Of a stretch of DNA of 52,751 nt, positions 24,956 to 34,708 are shown piece by piece (positions within the stretch are counted from its first letter, which is position 1; every line of letters begins with the position of its first letter). A model generated the notes under the pieces. That model was not told the origin of the DNA, ran no database searches, and was given only the letters and a program-made list of their open reading frames with translations. The stretch comes from Campylobacteraceae bacterium. Lineage in GTDB: Bacteria; Campylobacterota; Campylobacteria; Campylobacterales; Sulfurovaceae. The stretch covers positions 1 through 52,751 of the forward strand of contig JALVXC010000055.1 in NCBI GenBank assembly GCA_027038275.1. The letters are read 5' to 3'. The position numbers and the translations under genes were made by a program.

Positions 24956-25030
24956 GGCCCCTTCGTCTAGCGGTTAGGATCCATGGTTTTCATCCATGTT
25001 ACAGGAGTTCGAGTCTCCTAGGGGTCACCA
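24956..25030 (+). tRNA. tRNA-Glu (anticodon TTC), copy 1
   Basis: A 75-base cloverleaf with acceptor pairs GGCCCCT/AGGGGTC and an encoded ACCA 3' end. The anticodon stem is CATGG/CCATG with loop TTTTCAT, and the T arm is GGAGTTCGAGTCTCC. The anticodon UUC reads GAA/GAG. Confidence 0.97.
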
Positions 25031-25061
25031 TTTCATAGCTTATCTCCTTTTATAATTTAGT

Positions 25062-25136
25062 GGCCCCTTCGTCTAGCGGTTAGGATCCATGGTTTTCATC
25101 CATGTTACAGGAGTTCGAGTCTCCTAGGGGTCACCA
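25062..25136 (+). tRNA. tRNA-Glu (anticodon TTC), copy 2
   Basis: Base-for-base identical to the copy at 24956-25030, 31 bases downstream in tandem, also with encoded CCA. It is probably the product of local duplication. Confidence 0.97.
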
Positions 25137-25159
25137 CTAAATTCTATCAAAAAACTTTA

Positions 25160-25399
25160 TTAACTCTCTGGATAATCTTTTTGTCTATTATAGACATGTA
25201 CTGTTTTTAATGCTGAATAGCTTAGAGCCAATATAAAAACTAAAATAGTCCAAATACTCCACTCTAAAATATTAAAATTTAACTCAATTAACGTTAAAAC
25301 AAGCCATACGGCTGTAATCTCAGCCATAAAATAAACGATAGGAATAAATATCCGTTTACGTCGTCGTTCAACTGTACGAATCTCTCTATCTTGATACAT
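25160..25399 (-). CDS. Small membrane protein, 79 residues
   Basis: Two hydrophobic helices (about residues 17-40 and 46-66) follow a strongly basic N-terminus (RERR-type cluster, positive inside). No family recognised. The ATG follows the stop of the upstream lipoprotein gene with no spacer, with AAGGAG 10 bases before. It is therefore coupled to that gene. Confidence 0.65.
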   Translation of the reverse strand: MYQDREIRTVERRRKRIFIPIVYFMAEITAVWLVLTLIELNFNILEWSIWTILVFILALSYSALKTVHVYNRQKDYPES

Positions 25400-27097
25400 T
25401 TAAAATAATCTCCTTATATTATCTGAACACTCTTGAACTCTACTCCCCTTAAGTACATCTTTAATTTGACGTTTACCTATAAAGCGATTTGCAGTATCTA
25501 TAAGTATCTTCTCTATCTTTAAAGTTCCTTTTGATGTTAATTTATAAAATATTATATCAACTTCATTTTGCTTATTAACTGAAATTGCCATATAATCATA
25601 TTTAACACCATGAGCATAGTTTGGGTGAATTAGATAATCTTGCACTGTCAATCTTCCTAAATTTCCACTCTTTAGCTGAATTTTAATTCCTCTTTGAAGA
25701 GCTGTGTAGCAACCATAATCTTTAACATTTGAACTACGGTCATATCTCTGTTGTAGCTCTTTAAATGTAAGAGTCTCCCCTGTTGTCATTTTTATCTCAC
25801 TATTTGGAGTAAACATCTCTGGTATATACCCAACAGTTACTACAGGTCTAAAGAAGTTCTCTATGCCTTGTATAGCAATCTGATAAGCTAACTGCTCTTG
25901 GCGAAGCCTCTCTGCCTCTTCTCGTTGTTTAGCCTCTAACACCTCTTGAGCTTTTATTGCCTCTTGTGCTTGATACATCAAACTATAATACTCAATATTG
26001 GTAACCTTTAACTCATTTGTTAAACGAAGTAGAGGATTTCGCTTATCATGCAAAATCTTTACAATCTGTTTTAAAAAAGAATTTTTTTTACTCTTAAGTG
26101 CTTGAACTAACTCTCTATATAGGTTACTCTCTCGCAGAGCAAGTGACAAAATTAAGGCTCTATCAAAACGCGTAAAACGATTCATTAGTTGAGTATTTAA
26201 AGAGCTAAGTGCCTCAACTACATACTCATCTGCTACCTGTTTAAAGTTCTCTACCAAAACTTTAATAGGAGTTTTTCTTGCAGGTAGCACATAATCCATC
26301 AAATCAGCAACTCTAGGGTCACTACTATTGTAGACAAATCTAAAGTTTGGAATGCCATTTATAGTATCTACTGTTGTTAGAGTAGAGCGATATTGTGGCT
26401 TTAATAGAATATATCCTAACTCTTTTGTCTCCTTTTCTTGTGGAACATAAAGTTTTACCTTTAAATTAGCTACTTTGGTAGTAAAATCTCTATTTTTAGT
26501 TCCATCTATATCACCATTTTTAAATGACTCATCTAAAAGATTCAGATAATTTTGTGTAACAGGGTCTTTAATAATATTATTTGCTCTCATTAAAAAGTTG
26601 GCTGTACGAGGAACGAAGAGAGAAACTACATCTATCAAAACTCCTAACTCTTGAACAGGAACTGTTGTTGCAGCCTCATTTTTCTGTAAAATCTTAAGTG
26701 AGAGTTTATCTGTACTATTTACTACAAATGGCTCTTCATTAATAAAATTTGTACTTTTATATTCACACAAGATATTACTTGCATCATCATTTAACAAAAA
26801 CCATATTGGATACTTCCCTACTCTACTCTGCTTTGTCCTCTCATTAGTTACTTTAATATAGGTCTCAGTGGAGAACTTATCATCTGCTAAGTAGCTTCGT
26901 TGGTCGTTACAATACTCTCTAATTGGGTAGCGTTTATTGTCATAATACTCTTGTGTAAATGACATATAGTAGTCTCTATGTTTTAATGGAATAGAGTTAC
27001 GCTCTTGAAGCTTTATCTCTCCAATATTAATTTGATGCTCATGAGCACAACCTGTTAAGAGTAAAATTCCAACTAATCCATATATATACTTTTTCAT
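25400..27097 (-). CDS. Large hypothetical lipoprotein, 565 residues
   Basis: I start at the ATG at 27097, which gives a proper signal peptide and lipobox (LLTGCAH, Cys17) and has a GGGAG site upstream. An in-frame ATG at 27145 would add 16 residues that spoil the signal. The body has no recognisable domain. A glutamate/glutamine-rich coiled-coil-like stretch (about residues 375-410, AQEAIKAQEVLEAKQREEAERLRQEQ-like) divides an N-terminal half from a C-terminal domain of mixed strands. It is probably anchored in the envelope and cotranscribed with the 79-residue membrane protein. Confidence 0.7.
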   Translation of the reverse strand: MKKYIYGLVGILLLTGCAHEHQINIGEIKLQERNSIPLKHRDYYMSFTQEYYDNKRYPIREYCNDQRSYLADDKFSTETYIKVTNERTKQSRVGKYPIWFLLNDDASNILCEYKSTNFINEEPFVVNSTDKLSLKILQKNEAATTVPVQELGVLIDVVSLFVPRTANFLMRANNIIKDPVTQNYLNLLDESFKNGDIDGTKNRDFTTKVANLKVKLYVPQEKETKELGYILLKPQYRSTLTTVDTINGIPNFRFVYNSSDPRVADLMDYVLPARKTPIKVLVENFKQVADEYVVEALSSLNTQLMNRFTRFDRALILSLALRESNLYRELVQALKSKKNSFLKQIVKILHDKRNPLLRLTNELKVTNIEYYSLMYQAQEAIKAQEVLEAKQREEAERLRQEQLAYQIAIQGIENFFRPVVTVGYIPEMFTPNSEIKMTTGETLTFKELQQRYDRSSNVKDYGCYTALQRGIKIQLKSGNLGRLTVQDYLIHPNYAHGVKYDYMAISVNKQNEVDIIFYKLTSKGTLKIEKILIDTANRFIGKRQIKDVLKGSRVQECSDNIRRLF

Positions 27098-27350
27098 ACC
27101 TATGACACTCCCATGACATTTACTCTTATTGTAACATAATTTCAAAATAATAAAAAATATGTTAAATAGTTCATCTAAAGTACTAATATTATTCTGCTAT
27201 AATCTTTAAAAATTAAAGGATAATTTTAAAGAATAACTTTCTTAACTTATGATAAAATCCCACTTGGAAAAATTCAAAAGAGACTGTTTAGAGTATCATC
27301 TTAGCCTTACAAAATGAGAGAGCTCTTCACTAAAAGAGATGTAATATTTT

Positions 27351-28106
27351 ATGGAAAATATCTATACTTTTAAAAATCTTACTCAACAGACAATGTGTCA
27401 CCACTTGGTGACACAAAAAGAGCCAACAGCCCCCTACTCTTTCTCTTTAGCTCTTCATACCAATGAAGAGCCTAGCCAAATTCTAAAAAACAGAAACCTC
27501 TTAAAAGAGTATTTTCCTAAAATGAATTTTGTTGTTGCCAACCAAACACACTCTTCAAATATTCATATTGTCACTAAAAGCCAAGAGATAGGTTGGCAAA
27601 AACTAGAAGAAGCTATTGAAGATTGTGATGCACTCATTACCAACCAACCAAACATTATGCTCACTATTCTAACAGCCGATTGTGTACCTATTTTACTCCT
27701 TGACCCAAAACAAAAAGTGGTCTCTGCCATTCATGCAGGGTGGAAAGGAACAGAGCAAGAGATTGTTTTTAAAACCGTAGAGAAGATGAAAGAGAAGTTT
27801 AACTCAAATCCTAGTGACATCATAGCAGGAGTTGCCCCTTCTATTGGAAAGTGCTGTTACGAAGTCGATTGGAACGTGGCTCAACATTTTGAAAATATAG
27901 AAAATGCTTATGAAAAAATAGGTGAAAAATATATGTTAGACTTACCTTATATTAATAAGAGTCAACTTCTAAAAGCTGGGCTAAAAGAGGAAAATATTGA
28001 ACTCTCCAATGTTTGCACAGCTTGTGAAGTTGAACACTACTTCTCTTATAGAAAAGAGAATGGTTGTTCTGGTCGGTTTATGAGTATGATAGGAATAGTT
28101 ATATAA
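27351..28106 (+). CDS. pgeF: PgeF/YfiH-family multicopper-like protein (laccase domain)
   Basis: A cytoplasmic enzyme of the DUF152 family. Members act as peptidoglycan editing factor, removing wrongly inserted serine from UDP-MurNAc, and as purine nucleoside phosphorylases/deaminases. Zinc ligands are His67 (NQTHSS), Cys111 (TADCVPILL) and His128 (HAGWKGT), with GVAPSIGKCCYEV following. The 251-residue length is normal. It is a single gene that converges on the nuclease gene, with a 205-base AT-rich upstream region and no neighbour in the same direction. Confidence 0.88.
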   Translation: MENIYTFKNLTQQTMCHHLVTQKEPTAPYSFSLALHTNEEPSQILKNRNLLKEYFPKMNFVVANQTHSSNIHIVTKSQEIGWQKLEEAIEDCDALITNQPNIMLTILTADCVPILLLDPKQKVVSAIHAGWKGTEQEIVFKTVEKMKEKFNSNPSDIIAGVAPSIGKCCYEVDWNVAQHFENIENAYEKIGEKYMLDLPYINKSQLLKAGLKEENIELSNVCTACEVEHYFSYRKENGCSGRFMSMIGIVI

Positions 28107-28110
28107 AAAA

Positions 28111-28815
28111 TCAATAACTTACCGTATTACAATTTACCTTATGAGAAGCAAGAGTATCACTACCACTATTGGAATTTGGCTTATTATCATAGTAGTAGCA
28201 CTCTTTATAACCATTATCTTCATTATATAGTACCTTATAGAAGCCTTTTGAGACAGCTATTTTATCTTCTCCTATATGCTTTGGTTTAGAGCTATATTTA
28301 ACTATATTTAAAATATTTACAGCCCCCAACTCCACAGCCTTATCTCTAGCGTACTTTTCAACCTTTACCCACATATCTTGGTTCACTTCAGGAACTTGTG
28401 GAATAATATTTGCTAAAGAGTAAGTAGCCTTTAAACTCTCCCTACTCCAATCAAAAGCTGCATCTGGAGCTAAATGTCCACGGTCATAGCCAGAGTTAGT
28501 ATAGTCAGAGTATTTTGCTCTCTTGTTTGGTTCAAGTGCCTCCTCCTCATAAAAGAGTGGTCGCTCTTTAATATTTGTCTCATTAACTAAATCACCATCA
28601 AGTCTATAGGCAACACTCTTTGCTGCTTTATAGTCATAGCTATAGCAGATTTCAAAAAACTCTTTGTCTACAATAGTATCACAGTTAGCATCATTAATAA
28701 ATTGATTTTTCATATCTACTTTAGGGGTACTATTATCACATTTTGGTGGAGTAACTTGTGTACTACCACAGCCAATAAAAAAGAGGGTTGTTGCAAAAAT
28801 AAGAGTTTTTGTCAT
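28111..28815 (-). CDS. DNA/RNA non-specific endonuclease, lipoprotein
   Basis: A 234-residue nuclease of the NUC/EndA beta-beta-alpha-metal fold. The catalytic DRGH is at 111-114, and the metal-ligand asparagine lies in SLANIIPQ with NQDMW following. The signal peptide with lipobox FIGC (Cys16) places it on a membrane surface, outside the cytoplasm. Likely roles are nutrient acquisition from external DNA or defence against incoming DNA. Several cysteines (C26, C45, C57 and later) could form disulfides. Confidence 0.88.
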   Translation of the reverse strand: MTKTLIFATTLFFIGCGSTQVTPPKCDNSTPKVDMKNQFINDANCDTIVDKEFFEICYSYDYKAAKSVAYRLDGDLVNETNIKERPLFYEEEALEPNKRAKYSDYTNSGYDRGHLAPDAAFDWSRESLKATYSLANIIPQVPEVNQDMWVKVEKYARDKAVELGAVNILNIVKYSSKPKHIGEDKIAVSKGFYKVLYNEDNGYKECYYYDNKPNSNSGSDTLASHKVNCNTVSY

Positions 28816-28881
28816 AGTGTAAATTTCCTGTATATTTAATTTATATTAATTATTATATCTAAAAATATATTTTATAATAAC

Positions 28882-30540
28882 TTAAATTCTATAAGTAACC
28901 AACTCTCCACGTTGCAAACGTGGCAAAATATCCATCTTTATCTTACGAATCAAAAAACTCTTTTTCTTCAAAGGTATCGAGCTATCAGTAGTTATCTTTT
29001 TTAACTCAGCTGAGTAATACCGAAAAAGGAAAGAGGCAAGAGAACGAGAAAGTTCCTCTTCGTCCATACTTTTGATACTCTCATCTAACATTAAGCCTGA
29101 AAGTTGAGAAGTCTCTTCTCCTTTCATTGCAGATTCGAGTAGTGAACTATAGTTTCCAAACATAGAAGGTTTAATGACACTAGAGACCTTATTAACTAAC
29201 TCTCTGTTTTCAATTAATGTTTTTACAATACTTAACTGCCCAATATCATCTCTACTACTCTCAAAAACTATCTTTGGCTTTTTCTTAGTTACATTGCTAG
29301 AAATATCTCCACCAAATAGTGCAGAGTTTACTCCTAAAACAGTTGAAGCATGTGAGACATAAGCATCTCTAATAATTGGACTAAGCTTATCAAGATAACT
29401 CTTTATATTGCCAAAAGCTACCTCTTTCTCTCTTGGATTATTAAGGTCATACGATTTTGCCATCATCTCAATTACAAAAGGAATAAGAGCTTGACCCGAA
29501 CGTAAAAGGTTAGCTACCTCTTGAGTTTTTCCTGTGGCTATCATATCGGCAGGGTCTTGTCCATCAGGAAAAAGAACTACAGAGCCATCAAAACCACCCT
29601 CACTTAACATTGTTGAGGCTTTTAGTGCTGCTGCAACTCCTGCTTTGTCTCCATCGTAGGCTAAAATGATGTGAGGTTCACCCTTACGTAGAATTGGTAG
29701 ATGTTCTGTTGTTAAAGCTGTTCCAAGAGTAGCTACTGCCTCTTTAAACCCAGCTTGATGAAACATAATAACATCTAAATACCCCTCACAAACAATGAGC
29801 TTTTTATTTTTATAAATATACTCTTTTGCTTTAGAATAACCATAGAGTAGACGAGACTTATTAAAGAGTTTAGTTTGAGGTGAATTTATATATTTTGCAG
29901 GGTGGTTAGTAATGGTTCTCCCCCCAAATCCAACTATTGCTCCACTTGGTGAGTAGATAGGAAATGTAATACGCTCTGTCAAACGTGCATAAAATCCACC
30001 TCTATCACGTTGTGCTACTACTCCTGCCTCTTGGGCTTTTGGAATAGGTAACATATTGGCAGATAAAAAATTCATAAGCTCATAAGAAGCTCCAACATAA
30101 CCTATCCCAAAATACTCTATAGATTGTTGGGTAATGCCTCTTTGTTTTAGATACTCTATAGCTACATGGTTTTTGTCTAAATTTTTAACATACCACTGCT
30201 GAACCTGCTCTAAAAGACGACGAGCCTCACTATTGTCACTTCTACCTTTAGTATATGTTAGAGAGAAGTTCATTAAAGAGGCTATCTTCTCTAAAGCTTC
30301 AGGGTAGTTTAACTTCTCATACTCTTGAACAAACTTTATGGCATCGCCACCAACTCCACAACTAAAACAGTGATAAATCTGCTTAGTAGGGCTAACAACA
30401 AAACTTGGGGTCTTTTCTTGATGAAATGGACAATTTGCCTTAAAATTAGCTCCTGCTTTTTTGAGTTCAATATAGTTAGAGATAATATCAACAATGTCAA
30501 TGCTATTTTTGAGTTGTTCTACTGAGTTGTTGTCAATCAT
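28882..30540 (-). CDS. dnaG: DNA primase
   Basis: Makes RNA primers for replication. The CHC2 zinc-binding domain has C37, H40, C58 and C61 (CPFHQEKTPSF...HCFSCG). The catalytic TOPRIM core begins with LIVCEGYLDVIM (about residue 250) and continues with the acidic DGDKAG (about 294). The C-terminal helicase-binding region runs from about 430 to the end. The 552-residue length is normal for Campylobacterota. It lies near a TPR protein-rnhA-rnc-aroC set, matching the Campylobacter arrangement. Confidence 0.96.
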   Translation of the reverse strand: MIDNNSVEQLKNSIDIVDIISNYIELKKAGANFKANCPFHQEKTPSFVVSPTKQIYHCFSCGVGGDAIKFVQEYEKLNYPEALEKIASLMNFSLTYTKGRSDNSEARRLLEQVQQWYVKNLDKNHVAIEYLKQRGITQQSIEYFGIGYVGASYELMNFLSANMLPIPKAQEAGVVAQRDRGGFYARLTERITFPIYSPSGAIVGFGGRTITNHPAKYINSPQTKLFNKSRLLYGYSKAKEYIYKNKKLIVCEGYLDVIMFHQAGFKEAVATLGTALTTEHLPILRKGEPHIILAYDGDKAGVAAALKASTMLSEGGFDGSVVLFPDGQDPADMIATGKTQEVANLLRSGQALIPFVIEMMAKSYDLNNPREKEVAFGNIKSYLDKLSPIIRDAYVSHASTVLGVNSALFGGDISSNVTKKKPKIVFESSRDDIGQLSIVKTLIENRELVNKVSSVIKPSMFGNYSSLLESAMKGEETSQLSGLMLDESIKSMDEEELSRSLASFLFRYYSAELKKITTDSSIPLKKKSFLIRKIKMDILPRLQRGELVTYRI

Positions 30541-30643
30541 AAAGGTATTATATCAGAATTAAGATAGATGATAAGCAATATAAGAGTATGAATAGATAGC
30601 CGTTATATCAGACGACTTCTATTCTGTAGTTTTAAGTAGTAGT

Positions 30644-30865
30644 TTAGGCAACACGATGAAGTTGTGTATACCAATCCTCCGATTCATCAGCATCGACAAT
30701 AGTGACCTCCAAGCCCTCTTCACCCATTGCGACATCGACAATATGCTCTTCAGGAATATCAAGTATCTCTTCACAATAGCAAAGTGCATTGCTATACTCA
30801 TACAAATCACTTATATTCCAACTCTTATCTAATTTCTTTCTTGCAATAACAAAAAACTCCTCCAT
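30644..30865 (-). CDS. Small acidic hypothetical protein, 73 residues
   Basis: An acidic cytoplasmic protein with no known domain. The start is the ATG at 30865, preceded by AAGGAG at 7 bases; a TTG six codons earlier lacks such a site. The sequence (YSNALCYCEEILDIPEEHIVDVAMGEEGLEVTIVD in part) looks like a compact alpha/beta fold. It lies 103 bases upstream of dnaG in the same direction. The acidic composition could point to an inhibitor or nucleic-acid mimic, but this is speculation. Confidence 0.6.
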   Translation of the reverse strand: MEEFFVIARKKLDKSWNISDLYEYSNALCYCEEILDIPEEHIVDVAMGEEGLEVTIVDADESEDWYTQLHRVA

Positions 30866-30883
30866 ATCAAACTCCTTATACAA

Positions 30884-31118
30884 AATTGATATTTTAAATT
30901 TTAATATAAAAACTATTTATTTGCCAAATTTTTTATTAAAAAAATAAGAAATTTCTCTATTTTTTAAAAAAAATGTCAAAAAGTCATATATAAAAGAATT
31001 AAATTATGTAAAAAAGAATTGTTTTTATTTGTTTATATTAAAAATAGTTTATATCTGTACCTATATAGAAAAAAGAGCTATTTTCTCTCACTAAATAACT
31101 CACCTTATTAAGTCCAAT
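30884..31118. other. AT-rich divergent intergenic region
   Basis: No gene seen. The region is very AT-rich, with many A and T runs, and lies between the divergent acidic-protein gene and the TPR gene. It must hold both promoters. No clear inverted repeat stands out. Confidence 0.5.
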
Positions 31119-32201
31119 ATGTTAAAATTATTAAAAAAAAGGCTAACTTTGGACAATATACTTCCTGCCTATAATGACCCACTTTTTAGTATTTTGGTTA
31201 TTATTATTTTAGTTCTCATTGTTGCAATTAGCTCTTTTGTTGTAGGCAATATTAAAGAAAAAAATAAGCATAAAACGCTTAATAGTTTTCTTGAAAGTTT
31301 TAATAAACAACAAAAACCTCTTTTAGAAATTGAAGAGATGCCCTTTGAACCAACACTTATAAAACCTCTATCTCTATTAGCCCAAGCATTTTCAAAGCAA
31401 GGAGAGTACCAAAAATCAATAAACCTAAATCTATATCTTATTGAGAATATTGACTCTTTTTTTGATAAAGAGAAAATTTTAGAACAACTAGGAACTACCT
31501 ATCTAAAAGCTGGTTTTCTAAAACGTGCAGAGTCTATCTTTTTACAAATTCTTCATAAACATCCACGAAATATAGAGACACTTTATAACTTAGGAGTTGT
31601 TTATGAACTACTTCATGAGCATGATAAAGCTCTTAATACATTAATACCTCTAAATATATTAGAAGAAGATACAAAGAGTTTAGAAGCACATATTAAACTA
31701 AATAAGCTACTTTACAATAGAAAACTATCAAAAGAAGAGAAAGTAAAAGAGTTAGAAGCTCTTTTATCTAATAAGCACTATACCTATAGAAGAGTTATTC
31801 AAGCACTTTTTAGATTAGATTTAGAGGTAGCATGGAACAATATTAAACTAAATAAAATAGATTCTATACTTGATATATTGTGGTTCTTACCCTCTTCAAA
31901 CCTCAACTTAGATATAATTTCATCTAGTGAAACACTATTGGCTATCTATATTGCAAAAGGATATATTCAACCCAAAGATGTAATACCAAAAAGTAATATC
32001 TTTGCAATAGATACTATTATTAATGTTAAACAAACAGGTATAGACAATGTTGATTTACTCTTTAACTATGGTTGTAAAAAGTGTAAACAGCACTTTCCTA
32101 TAGATTTTACAAGATGTCCAAAGTGTTACGCCATAGATTCTATTCAAATTAAGGAGTCCCTTGTCGAAAAGAAAAAACAAACAGGTTACTCTCTACTCTG
32201 A
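31119..32201 (+). CDS. LapB/YciM-like TPR protein with zinc-ribbon end
   Basis: A membrane helix at about residues 22-42 is followed by TPR repeats (about 75-260, for example NIETLYNLGVVYELLHEHDKAL) and a four-cysteine zinc ribbon at 319-336 (CKKC...CPKC). This is the layout of E. coli LapB, which controls LpxC turnover and lipopolysaccharide synthesis; the exact role in this lineage is not proven. An alternative start is the TTG at 31149, with AAAAGG before it. That start would put the helix nearer the N-terminus and may be the true one. The 3' end overlaps rnhA by 41 bases. Confidence 0.82.
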   Translation: MLKLLKKRLTLDNILPAYNDPLFSILVIIILVLIVAISSFVVGNIKEKNKHKTLNSFLESFNKQQKPLLEIEEMPFEPTLIKPLSLLAQAFSKQGEYQKSINLNLYLIENIDSFFDKEKILEQLGTTYLKAGFLKRAESIFLQILHKHPRNIETLYNLGVVYELLHEHDKALNTLIPLNILEEDTKSLEAHIKLNKLLYNRKLSKEEKVKELEALLSNKHYTYRRVIQALFRLDLEVAWNNIKLNKIDSILDILWFLPSSNLNLDIISSSETLLAIYIAKGYIQPKDVIPKSNIFAIDTIINVKQTGIDNVDLLFNYGCKKCKQHFPIDFTRCPKCYAIDSIQIKESLVEKKKQTGYSLL

Positions 32202-32604
32202 TGGCTCTAGCCTTGGAAACCCAGGTCCTGGAGGTTATGGAGGTATTTTAGAGTATAATGGTCATAAAAAAGAGTTCTTTGGAGGTGAAGCAAATACAAC
32301 CAACAATCGCATGGAGCTTCGTGGGGTAATTGAGGGACTAAAGCTCATTAAAGAGCCTTGTGATATTACTGTTATCTCCGATAGCTCTTATGTGATAAAT
32401 GCCATTAACTCTTGGCTAGATGGGTGGATAAAAAAAGATTTTAAAAAGGTTAAAAATGTTGACCTTTGGAGAGAGTATATAGAGGTATCTAAACCCCACA
32501 ATATAAAAGGGGTTTGGGTTCGTGGTCATAATGGACATGAAGAGAATGAACGTTGTGATGAACTAGCTTTTAATGAAGCTCAACGGCAAAAAGAGTTATT
32601 ATAA
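32161..32604 (+). CDS. rnhA: Ribonuclease HI
   Basis: Removes RNA from RNA-DNA hybrids. Catalytic carboxylates lie in YSDGSSLGNPGPGG (Asp), NNRMELRG (Glu), ISDSSYV (Asp) and the final ENERCDELA (Asp). The start is TTG at 32161 with AAGGAG 4 bases upstream, inside the end of the TPR gene. No later start would keep the first strand. At 147 residues it is complete. It belongs to a TPR-rnhA-rnc-aroC set with a 148-base gap, including a palindrome, before rnc. Confidence 0.94.
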   Translation: MSKRKNKQVTLYSDGSSLGNPGPGGYGGILEYNGHKKEFFGGEANTTNNRMELRGVIEGLKLIKEPCDITVISDSSYVINAINSWLDGWIKKDFKKVKNVDLWREYIEVSKPHNIKGVWVRGHNGHEENERCDELAFNEAQRQKELL

Positions 32605-32649
32605 ACTTGAACTTACTAGTTCTCATTGTCCTTGTTAAATCCATTGAAC

Positions 32650-32685
32650 TTTTGTAGGGTGCGATAGCAATCGCACCCTACAAAA
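32650..32685. repeat. Palindromic TAGGGTG-family repeat, perfect 16-bp stem
   Basis: TTTTGTAGGGTGCGAT and its perfect complement flank an AGCA loop. Further out, TCCATTGA and TCAATGG are also inverted. It lies between rnhA and rnc and may act as a terminator or RNA processing site as well as being a dispersed repeat. Confidence 0.75.
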
Positions 32686-32752
32686 ATTTAAACTCAATGG
32701 CATTGATAAAAATATTGGGGACGAGAAAAAATAAAAAAGGAAAAAAAGAACA

Positions 32753-33430
32753 ATGAAACATTTTAAAGCATTAGAAAAGGCTTTAAACTACAAATTTAAA
32801 CGAGATGACCTCATCACCGAAGCACTCACTCATAAAAGTTATAAAAAACCTTATAACAATGAACGACTTGAGTTCTTAGGTGATGCTGTACTTGACTTAA
32901 TTGTAGGAGAGTATCTTTTTAAAAAATTCCCAAAAGAGGATGAAGGTGTTCTCTCAAAGATTCGTGCCTCTTTAGTTAACGAGAAAGGTTTTACTAAACT
33001 AGCTCTCAACATTAACCTTGGGGAGTCTCTACTTATTTCAGGGGCAGAAGAGAATAACAAAGGACGAACAAAACCCTCTCTACTCTCAAATGCCTTTGAA
33101 GCTGTCATAGGTGCAATCTATTTGGAGTCAGGACTTGAAGTAACAGCAAATATTGCTACAAGACTTATTGAAGAGGCTTACGATAGCATTGACCTCAACT
33201 CACTCTCAAAAGATTTTAAAACAGCACTCCAAGAGCTTACTCAAGCCGACTTTGGAGAGACACCAAACTACAAACTAATTCGTGCATTTGGACCAGACCA
33301 TAAAAAAGAGTTTGAGATAGCTGTAGAGCTTCAAAACAAGATTATTGCTTCTGCACTAGGTCGCTCCAAAAAAGAGGCTCAACAGAAAGCAGCTCAAATT
33401 GCTCTAAAGAAATTAAAAGGAGAGAGTTAA
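32753..33430 (+). CDS. rnc: Ribonuclease III
   Basis: Cuts double-stranded RNA in rRNA and mRNA processing. The signature [20 protein letters not shown] is at about residues 36-55, and the second metal-site segment is [14 protein letters not shown] (about 112-125). A double-stranded-RNA-binding domain runs from about 150 to the end. The 225-residue length is normal. The stop overlaps the aroC start by one base (TAATG). Confidence 0.96.
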   Translation: MKHFKALEKALNYKFKRDDLITEALTHKSYKKPYNNERLEFLGDAVLDLIVGEYLFKKFPKEDEGVLSKIRASLVNEKGFTKLALNINLGESLLISGAEENNKGRTKPSLLSNAFEAVIGAIYLESGLEVTANIATRLIEEAYDSIDLNSLSKDFKTALQELTQADFGETPNYKLIRAFGPDHKKEFEIAVELQNKIIASALGRSKKEAQQKAAQIALKKLKGES

Positions 33431-34509
33431 TGAACAATACCTTTGGAAGAGCCTTCAGTATAACTACCTTTGGTGAGTCTCATGGTAAAGCTTTAGGGTG
33501 TATTGTCGATGGAGTTCCTGCTGGACTTACTATAGATGAAGAGTTTATTCAGTCAGAACTAGATAGACGAAAACCAGGGAAATCAAAGCTTGAAACTGCA
33601 CGAAAAGAGGACGACAAAGTAGAGATTTTCTCTGGAGTATTTGAGGGAGTCTCAACAGGAACACCTATTATGATGATAATCTTCAACAGCAACCAAAAGA
33701 GCCGAGACTATGACAACATAAAAGATATATTTCGCCCAGGACATGCAGACTTTACCTACTTTCACAAGTATGGATTACGAGATTATCGTGGTGGTGGAAG
33801 AAGTTCTGCACGAGAGACAGCAGCAAGAGTAGCAGGAGGAGCGATTGCTAAACTTATGCTCAAAACTATAGGTGTAGAGATTTACTCTGGACTTTGTGAA
33901 GTAGATGGAATAGAGGCTAAGAATTATGACTTTAACTATGCAAAAAGCTCTAAACTTTATGCACTAGACAAAGATATAGAAGCTCAACAAGAAGAGGCAA
34001 TCTTAACTGCTAAAAATCGACATGACTCAGTAGGTGGAGTAGTATTAACAGTTGCTAAAGGCGTACCTATTGGACTAGGTGAACCACTCTACTACAAACT
34101 AGATGCTAAGTTAGCTGATGCCATGATGGGTATAAATGCAGCTAAAGGAGTTGAGATTGGAGAAGGAGTAGCTAGTACATTACTAAAGGGTAGCCAAAAC
34201 AATGATGGCATTACTCCAAATGGATTTACATCTAACCATGCAGGTGGTATCTTAGGTGGAATCTCAAATGGAGATGAGATTGTAGTTAAGACACACTTTA
34301 AACCAACCCCATCTATTTTTCAAGAACAAGATACCATCAATACCTCAAATGAAGCACAAAAGTTTGAACTGAAAGGTCGCCATGACCCTTGTGTTGCCAT
34401 ACGTGGTTCTGTTGTATGTGAAGCCATGATGGCACTTGTTTTAGCAGATATGGCACTTCTAAATATGGGGTCTAAAATGGAACATCTTCAAGATATTTAC
34501 AATAAATAA
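33430..34509 (+). CDS. aroC: Chorismate synthase
   Basis: Last step of the shikimate pathway: EPSP to chorismate with reduced FMN. Family signatures are [19 protein letters not shown] at the N-terminus, RPGHADFTY and [21 protein letters not shown] in the middle, and the C-terminal [10 protein letters not shown] region. The 359-residue length is normal. It is translationally coupled to rnc. Confidence 0.96.
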   Translation: MNNTFGRAFSITTFGESHGKALGCIVDGVPAGLTIDEEFIQSELDRRKPGKSKLETARKEDDKVEIFSGVFEGVSTGTPIMMIIFNSNQKSRDYDNIKDIFRPGHADFTYFHKYGLRDYRGGGRSSARETAARVAGGAIAKLMLKTIGVEIYSGLCEVDGIEAKNYDFNYAKSSKLYALDKDIEAQQEEAILTAKNRHDSVGGVVLTVAKGVPIGLGEPLYYKLDAKLADAMMGINAAKGVEIGEGVASTLLKGSQNNDGITPNGFTSNHAGGILGGISNGDEIVVKTHFKPTPSIFQEQDTINTSNEAQKFELKGRHDPCVAIRGSVVCEAMMALVLADMALLNMGSKMEHLQDIYNK

Positions 34510-34530
34510 ACAGTTTTTTTCTGTTTATTT
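34504..34530 (+). terminator. Hairpin at the end of aroC
   Basis: AAATAAACAG and CTGTTTATTT form a perfect 10-bp stem with a seven-T loop that includes the aroC stop codon. The U-tract after it is poor, so efficiency is uncertain. Confidence 0.5.
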
Positions 34531-34708
34531 AAGTTAAAAATTACTTTTATAAAAAAAACTAATTAAAATTTATTACACAATATACAACAAATTTACACTA
34601 TAATTCTTTATAACGTTATTTAAATATAAACTTTATAAAAAAGTTATCCTATATACTTAATAATATTTTAAGTATAATAACTTTAATACTATTTATCAGG
34701 AATATCTT

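Noticed and set aside
30619-30810. Alternative frame overlapping the small acidic protein gene
   Set aside because: It lacks a ribosome site, and the other frame has AAGGAG at the right distance and a more protein-like acidic composition.
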